In this document: one piece after another, positions 61,104-64,000 of the stretch
How the letters are laid out: the number at the start of each line of letters is the position of its first letter
Position numbering within the stretch: the first letter of the stretch is position 1
NCBI GenBank assembly: GCA_011090425.1
Contig: PHGD01000004.1
Span: forward strand, 1-64,000
DNA: 64,000 bases
Reading direction: 5' to 3'
Origin: Nitrospira sp. LK70
Lineage (GTDB): Bacteria; Nitrospirota; Nitrospiria; Nitrospirales; Nitrospiraceae
Translations under genes and position numbers: made by a program
The notes under the pieces: model-generated
The model's input: the letters and a program-made list of their open reading frames with translations, nothing else
The model's database searches: none
Told to the model about the DNA's origin: nothing

Positions 61104-62492
61104 ATGTCCATGCACAATATTACCCCGTTTGGAGTAGGTCTACGCTTTGAGATGAAGAAGGAGAATAGCCTGATCCTACGTGACGGGGAGATCGATGTGC
61201 TGTTTGTCAATACCTATGAAAAAAGTGGAGGAGCTGCCCGTGCTGCTTATCGGATCTTTTCTGAAATCCGAAATCGTTCTGTAGACGCGCATTACCTCGC
61301 GTTGATTAAAGACGATCCTAACCCCGATAACAGCGGACGTTTGCACAGCCCGTTTGGACATTTACACAGCTCTTTTGTCGGTGTGCTGGGGCGAGCGCTC
61401 GTGCGAGCCTTGACTCGCCTGGATAGGATTCCCCTCTATTTTTATCCTCAAAGGCAACGGGTCCCCTTTTCGCCGGACTTTTGGTCCAATCCATTGCGGA
61501 TTCGTCTCGAACGCTTCAAGTCAAAACTGGTCCATTTGCATTGGGTGGGCTCCGGGGTGCTGGGCGTTGAGGAACTGGCCCGATTGACTTGCCCTATCGT
61601 ATGGACCCTTCATGATGCGTGGGCATTTACTGGAGGATGTCATTACACGAGGGACTGCGTTGGCTTTAAGCAGCTGTGTGGTCATTGTCCGCAACTTGGA
61701 AGTCAGTCTGAACACGATTATTCGCAGCGCTTGATGCGTAGGAAGGTCGGTGTTTTTAAAAAACTCGATATCACCGTTGTCACGCCGAGCCACTGGCTGG
61801 CGGAGATGGCCAGGCAAAGCAGTTTACTTGCAGGCAGACGTATCGAAGTTATTCCAAACGGGCTCGATACGGATGTGTTTAAGCCTGTGCGCCGTCCGGC
61901 TGCACGTGAACGTCTTGGCATATCGTTAGACAAGCCTGTGATTCTTTTTGGAGCTCAGTCGGTAGCGGATCCAAGGAAGGGGTGGGACCTACTGTGTGAT
62001 GCACTGCGCCGGATTGAGCGATCGTGCACGTTACTGGTTTTTGGAAAGGGTGAGGTCTTCATCGAACATGCACCCCACATCACGGTGCGCCGATTAGGCA
62101 ACCTCACTCATGAGGCAAGCTTGGCGTTAGTTTATTCTGCGGCTGATGTCTTTGTGTGTCCTTCCCGTGAAGACAATTTGCCCAACACCGTTGCTGAAGC
62201 GTTTGCCTGTGGGACACCGTGTGCCGCCTTCGCCATCAACGGGCTGCCTGACATGATCGAGCACCAGAGAAATGGGTGGTTAACTCAACCGTTCGATTGC
62301 GCCGGTTTGGCCGAAGGAATCAGTTGGCTAATTCGACACCCCGAACAGGAGCAACTGCGGCGAGCTGCCAGAGAGAAGGCGGTGTCCGATTACAGCACGA
62401 AGGTGATGGGCGACCGGTATATGGCATTGTATCAAAAGGTGAGGAAGGCACCGAAGCGGTACATCGTTAATGGTGCAGAAGTTTCAATGTGA
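61104..62492 (+). CDS. GT4 glycosyltransferase
   Basis: The 462 residues are a two-domain retaining glycosyltransferase. The N-terminal domain has VLFVNTYEKSGGAARAAYRI. The C-terminal GT4 domain carries VIPNGLDTDVFKP, ILFGAQSVADPRKGWDLLCD and VFVCPSREDNLPNTVAEAFA (the ExxxxxxE nucleotide-sugar site). Its TGA overlaps the GTG of the next GT2 gene. It is the intact counterpart of the stub at 59846. Confidence 0.92.
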   Translation: MSMHNITPFGVGLRFEMKKENSLILRDGEIDVLFVNTYEKSGGAARAAYRIFSEIRNRSVDAHYLALIKDDPNPDNSGRLHSPFGHLHSSFVGVLGRALVRALTRLDRIPLYFYPQRQRVPFSPDFWSNPLRIRLERFKSKLVHLHWVGSGVLGVEELARLTCPIVWTLHDAWAFTGGCHYTRDCVGFKQLCGHCPQLGSQSEHDYSQRLMRRKVGVFKKLDITVVTPSHWLAEMARQSSLLAGRRIEVIPNGLDTDVFKPVRRPAARERLGISLDKPVILFGAQSVADPRKGWDLLCDALRRIERSCTLLVFGKGEVFIEHAPHITVRRLGNLTHEASLALVYSAADVFVCPSREDNLPNTVAEAFACGTPCAAFAINGLPDMIEHQRNGWLTQPFDCAGLAEGISWLIRHPEQEQLRRAAREKAVSDYSTKVMGDRYMALYQKVRKAPKRYIVNGAEVSM

Positions 62493-63406
62493 ACATGTCG
62501 CCGATCGAGATAGAAAGCCGGGGGGTGATGGCTTCAGCGGCTGACACGATGCGGACCGATCGCGTCGATGCAGAGCCCGTCATTTCCGTGGTTGTCGCGA
62601 CTTTTAACGCCGTGGCGTCTTTGGATCGTTGCATCGAGAGCGTTGTCGGGCAAACCTATCCCCAAAAAGAACTGATCATCATTGATGGAGGCTCGAACGA
62701 TGGAACGGTCGAGATCCTAAAGGCAAATAACGAGAAGATTTCATGTTGGGTTTCGGAGCCTGACCGGGGAATCTACCACGCATGGAACAAGGCGCTGCTG
62801 AAGGCGACCGGTGATTGGATGTGCTTCCTTGGGGCTGATGATTTTTTTTGGGAAACAACAGTTCTGGCTCGAATCAGCGAACAACTGAGACTCCTGTCGC
62901 CCAGTATTCAGATCGTATACGGGCAGAACATGTTGGTGAACGATAGAGGCGAACATCTCTATCCGATGGGCGCATCATGGAAAAAACTGAAGCAGAAATT
63001 CCTGACAAGTATGTGCCTTCCTCACCCCGGCATGATGCATCATCGCAGTTTGTTTGAGGAGCACGGTCCGTTCGATGAATCGTTCCGCATAGCAGGAGAT
63101 TATGAAATGCTGCTGCGCGAACTGAAGCACGCAGATGCACTATTCATTCCGAATCTTGTTGTTGCTGGTGTCCGGCAAGGAGGGATTAGCAGCAATCCAA
63201 GCTCGGCCCTGCTTGTTTTATCTGAGGCCAGACGAGCCCAGCGAATGCATGGGCAGAGATTTCCGCCTCTCCCTTGGATGTGGTCGATGATCAAGGTGTA
63301 TCTGCGGTTTCTATTGTGGAATATATTTGGCGAACGGGTTGCGCGGAGCGCACTTGATCTAGGCCGGCAGATGCTCAATCAGCCAAGGCACTGGACCAAG
63401 ACATAA
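62489..63406 (+). CDS. GT2 glycosyltransferase, second copy
   Basis: The 305 residues show SVVVATFNAVASLDRCIESV, ELIIIDGGSNDGTVEILKAN, FLGADDFFWE and FDESFRIAGDYEMLLRELKH. It is a paralogue of the GT2 gene at 60014, conserved through most of its length. The GTG overlaps the preceding stop by four bases, so it is co-translated with the GT4 gene. About 30 extra leading residues are not conserved. Confidence 0.9.
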   Translation: MNMSPIEIESRGVMASAADTMRTDRVDAEPVISVVVATFNAVASLDRCIESVVGQTYPQKELIIIDGGSNDGTVEILKANNEKISCWVSEPDRGIYHAWNKALLKATGDWMCFLGADDFFWETTVLARISEQLRLLSPSIQIVYGQNMLVNDRGEHLYPMGASWKKLKQKFLTSMCLPHPGMMHHRSLFEEHGPFDESFRIAGDYEMLLRELKHADALFIPNLVVAGVRQGGISSNPSSALLVLSEARRAQRMHGQRFPPLPWMWSMIKVYLRFLLWNIFGERVARSALDLGRQMLNQPRHWTKT

Positions 63407-64000
63407 ATGGACGGCAATTCGATCGCACCGGTGAGCGTGGTGATTCCTTGTTTTCGCTGCGCGACATCAGTTGAACGTGCGGTTTTCTCGATCATGCAGC
63501 AGACGATGCTTCCGGAGGAGGTGCTCCTCATCGAGGACTGCAGCAATGATGGAGGAGAGACGTTAGATTGTCTTTATCGAGTGCAGGCGCTGTACCATAG
63601 TCGACTTAATATGCGGATTTATAGTCTCGATCAGAATGGTGGGCCAGGCGTGGCTCGGAATGTGGGGTGGGAAGCCGCTAAATCTCGCTATGTTGCGTTC
63701 CTAGACGCCGATGATGCCTGGCATCCCAGAAAGCTTGAGATTCAAGTGCCATGGATGGAATCTCACCCCGAAGCCACTATAACCGGCACGTATACTCAGG
63801 TCGTTTCGTCGCTAGACGATCCGCCTACGTTGTCAGCTTCATATCATTTCAAAGAAGTTTCGTTCAAACACATGCTCTTTGCGAATGTCTTGCCCACGCG
63901 TTCCGTCGTTATTCGATCCACCATCCCACATCGGTTTTTGCCTGGGAAGCGGTACAGCGAAGATTGTCTTTTGTGGCTTTCTGCAATGGCCGACGGCCAC
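63407..64000 (+). CDS. GT2 glycosyltransferase, cut by the window edge
   Basis: ATG 63407 follows the previous stop directly. 198 codons are open to the edge. VSVVIPCFRCATSVERAVFS, LLIEDCSNDGGETL, NGGPGVARNVGWEAAKSRYV and AFLDADDAWHPRKLEIQV define a GT2 domain with the DADD motif. It is more typical of the main GT2 group than of the paralogous pair before it. The C-terminus is outside the window. Confidence 0.9.
   Translation, partial: MDGNSIAPVSVVIPCFRCATSVERAVFSIMQQTMLPEEVLLIEDCSNDGGETLDCLYRVQALYHSRLNMRIYSLDQNGGPGVARNVGWEAAKSRYVAFLDADDAWHPRKLEIQVPWMESHPEATITGTYTQVVSSLDDPPTLSASYHFKEVSFKHMLFANVLPTRSVVIRSTIPHRFLPGKRYSEDCLLWLSAMADGH

Overview
The window looks like a chromosomal segment of a Nitrospira-type bacterium (phylum Nitrospirota). 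It combines a Gram-negative envelope (BamA, two Skp-like chaperones, LpxA/I/B/K, MsbA, WaaA, heptosyltransferases) with an actinobacterial-style 20S proteasome and the Dop/PafA enzymes of Pup-type tagging. Few bacteria outside Actinobacteria have that pairing, and Nitrospira is one of them. The assignment rests on protein content and gene order only.

Layout. 1-136: end of an insertion sequence. 277-4801: ffh, rpsP, rimM, trmD, rplS, rnhB, yraN (SRP and ribosome housekeeping). 4822-9012: ftsE, ftsX, an EnvC-like activator and a CtpA protease (division and cell-wall remodelling). 9009-10481 (minus): a helix-hairpin-helix protein and a RelE/XRE toxin-antitoxin pair. 11121-14064: a secreted caspase-like/TPR protein followed by a lipoprotein. 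14282-16027: thiS, thiG, thiE. 16167-23434: proteasome operon mpa, dop, prcB, prcA, pafA plus an M23 peptidase. 23525-26463: small membrane, lipoprotein and secreted proteins of unknown role. 26567-33208 (minus): HD phosphohydrolase, DUF2062, thiL, lon, galU. 33700-48427: outer-membrane and lipid A/core block (bamA, skp x2, fabZ, lpxA, lpxI, Gfo/Idh, lpxB, msbA, DUF374, waaA, lpxK, waaF-gmhB fusion). 48549-51728: methyltransferase and two more GT9 heptosyltransferases. 51832-64000: start of a surface-polysaccharide island with regulators (MarR-like, NusG/UpxY-like), a MNT/HEPN pair, a Wzm/Wzt exporter, methyl-, pyruvyl- and glycosyltransferases, and several broken genes.

How the parts fit. 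The bamA-to-GT9 block makes and exports the lipid A-core and assembles the outer membrane. The Wzm/Wzt exporter and island glycosyltransferases would make and export the variable polysaccharide. The island shows decay and rearrangement: a duplicated nusG 3' end, a cysC (APS kinase) pseudogene, a 49-codon sulfotransferase stub and a 42-codon glycosyltransferase stub. The cysC and sulfotransferase remains together suggest a lost sulfation step.

Most worth a second look: the proteasome operon has no pup/UBact gene; the DUF374 acyltransferase reading frame is broken at an A9 run; WaaF and GmhB are fused; a nusG remnant flanks the MNT/HEPN pair; cysC and sulfotransferase are both broken; and a GT4-GT2 unit appears duplicated. 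No rRNA, tRNA or CRISPR array was seen.
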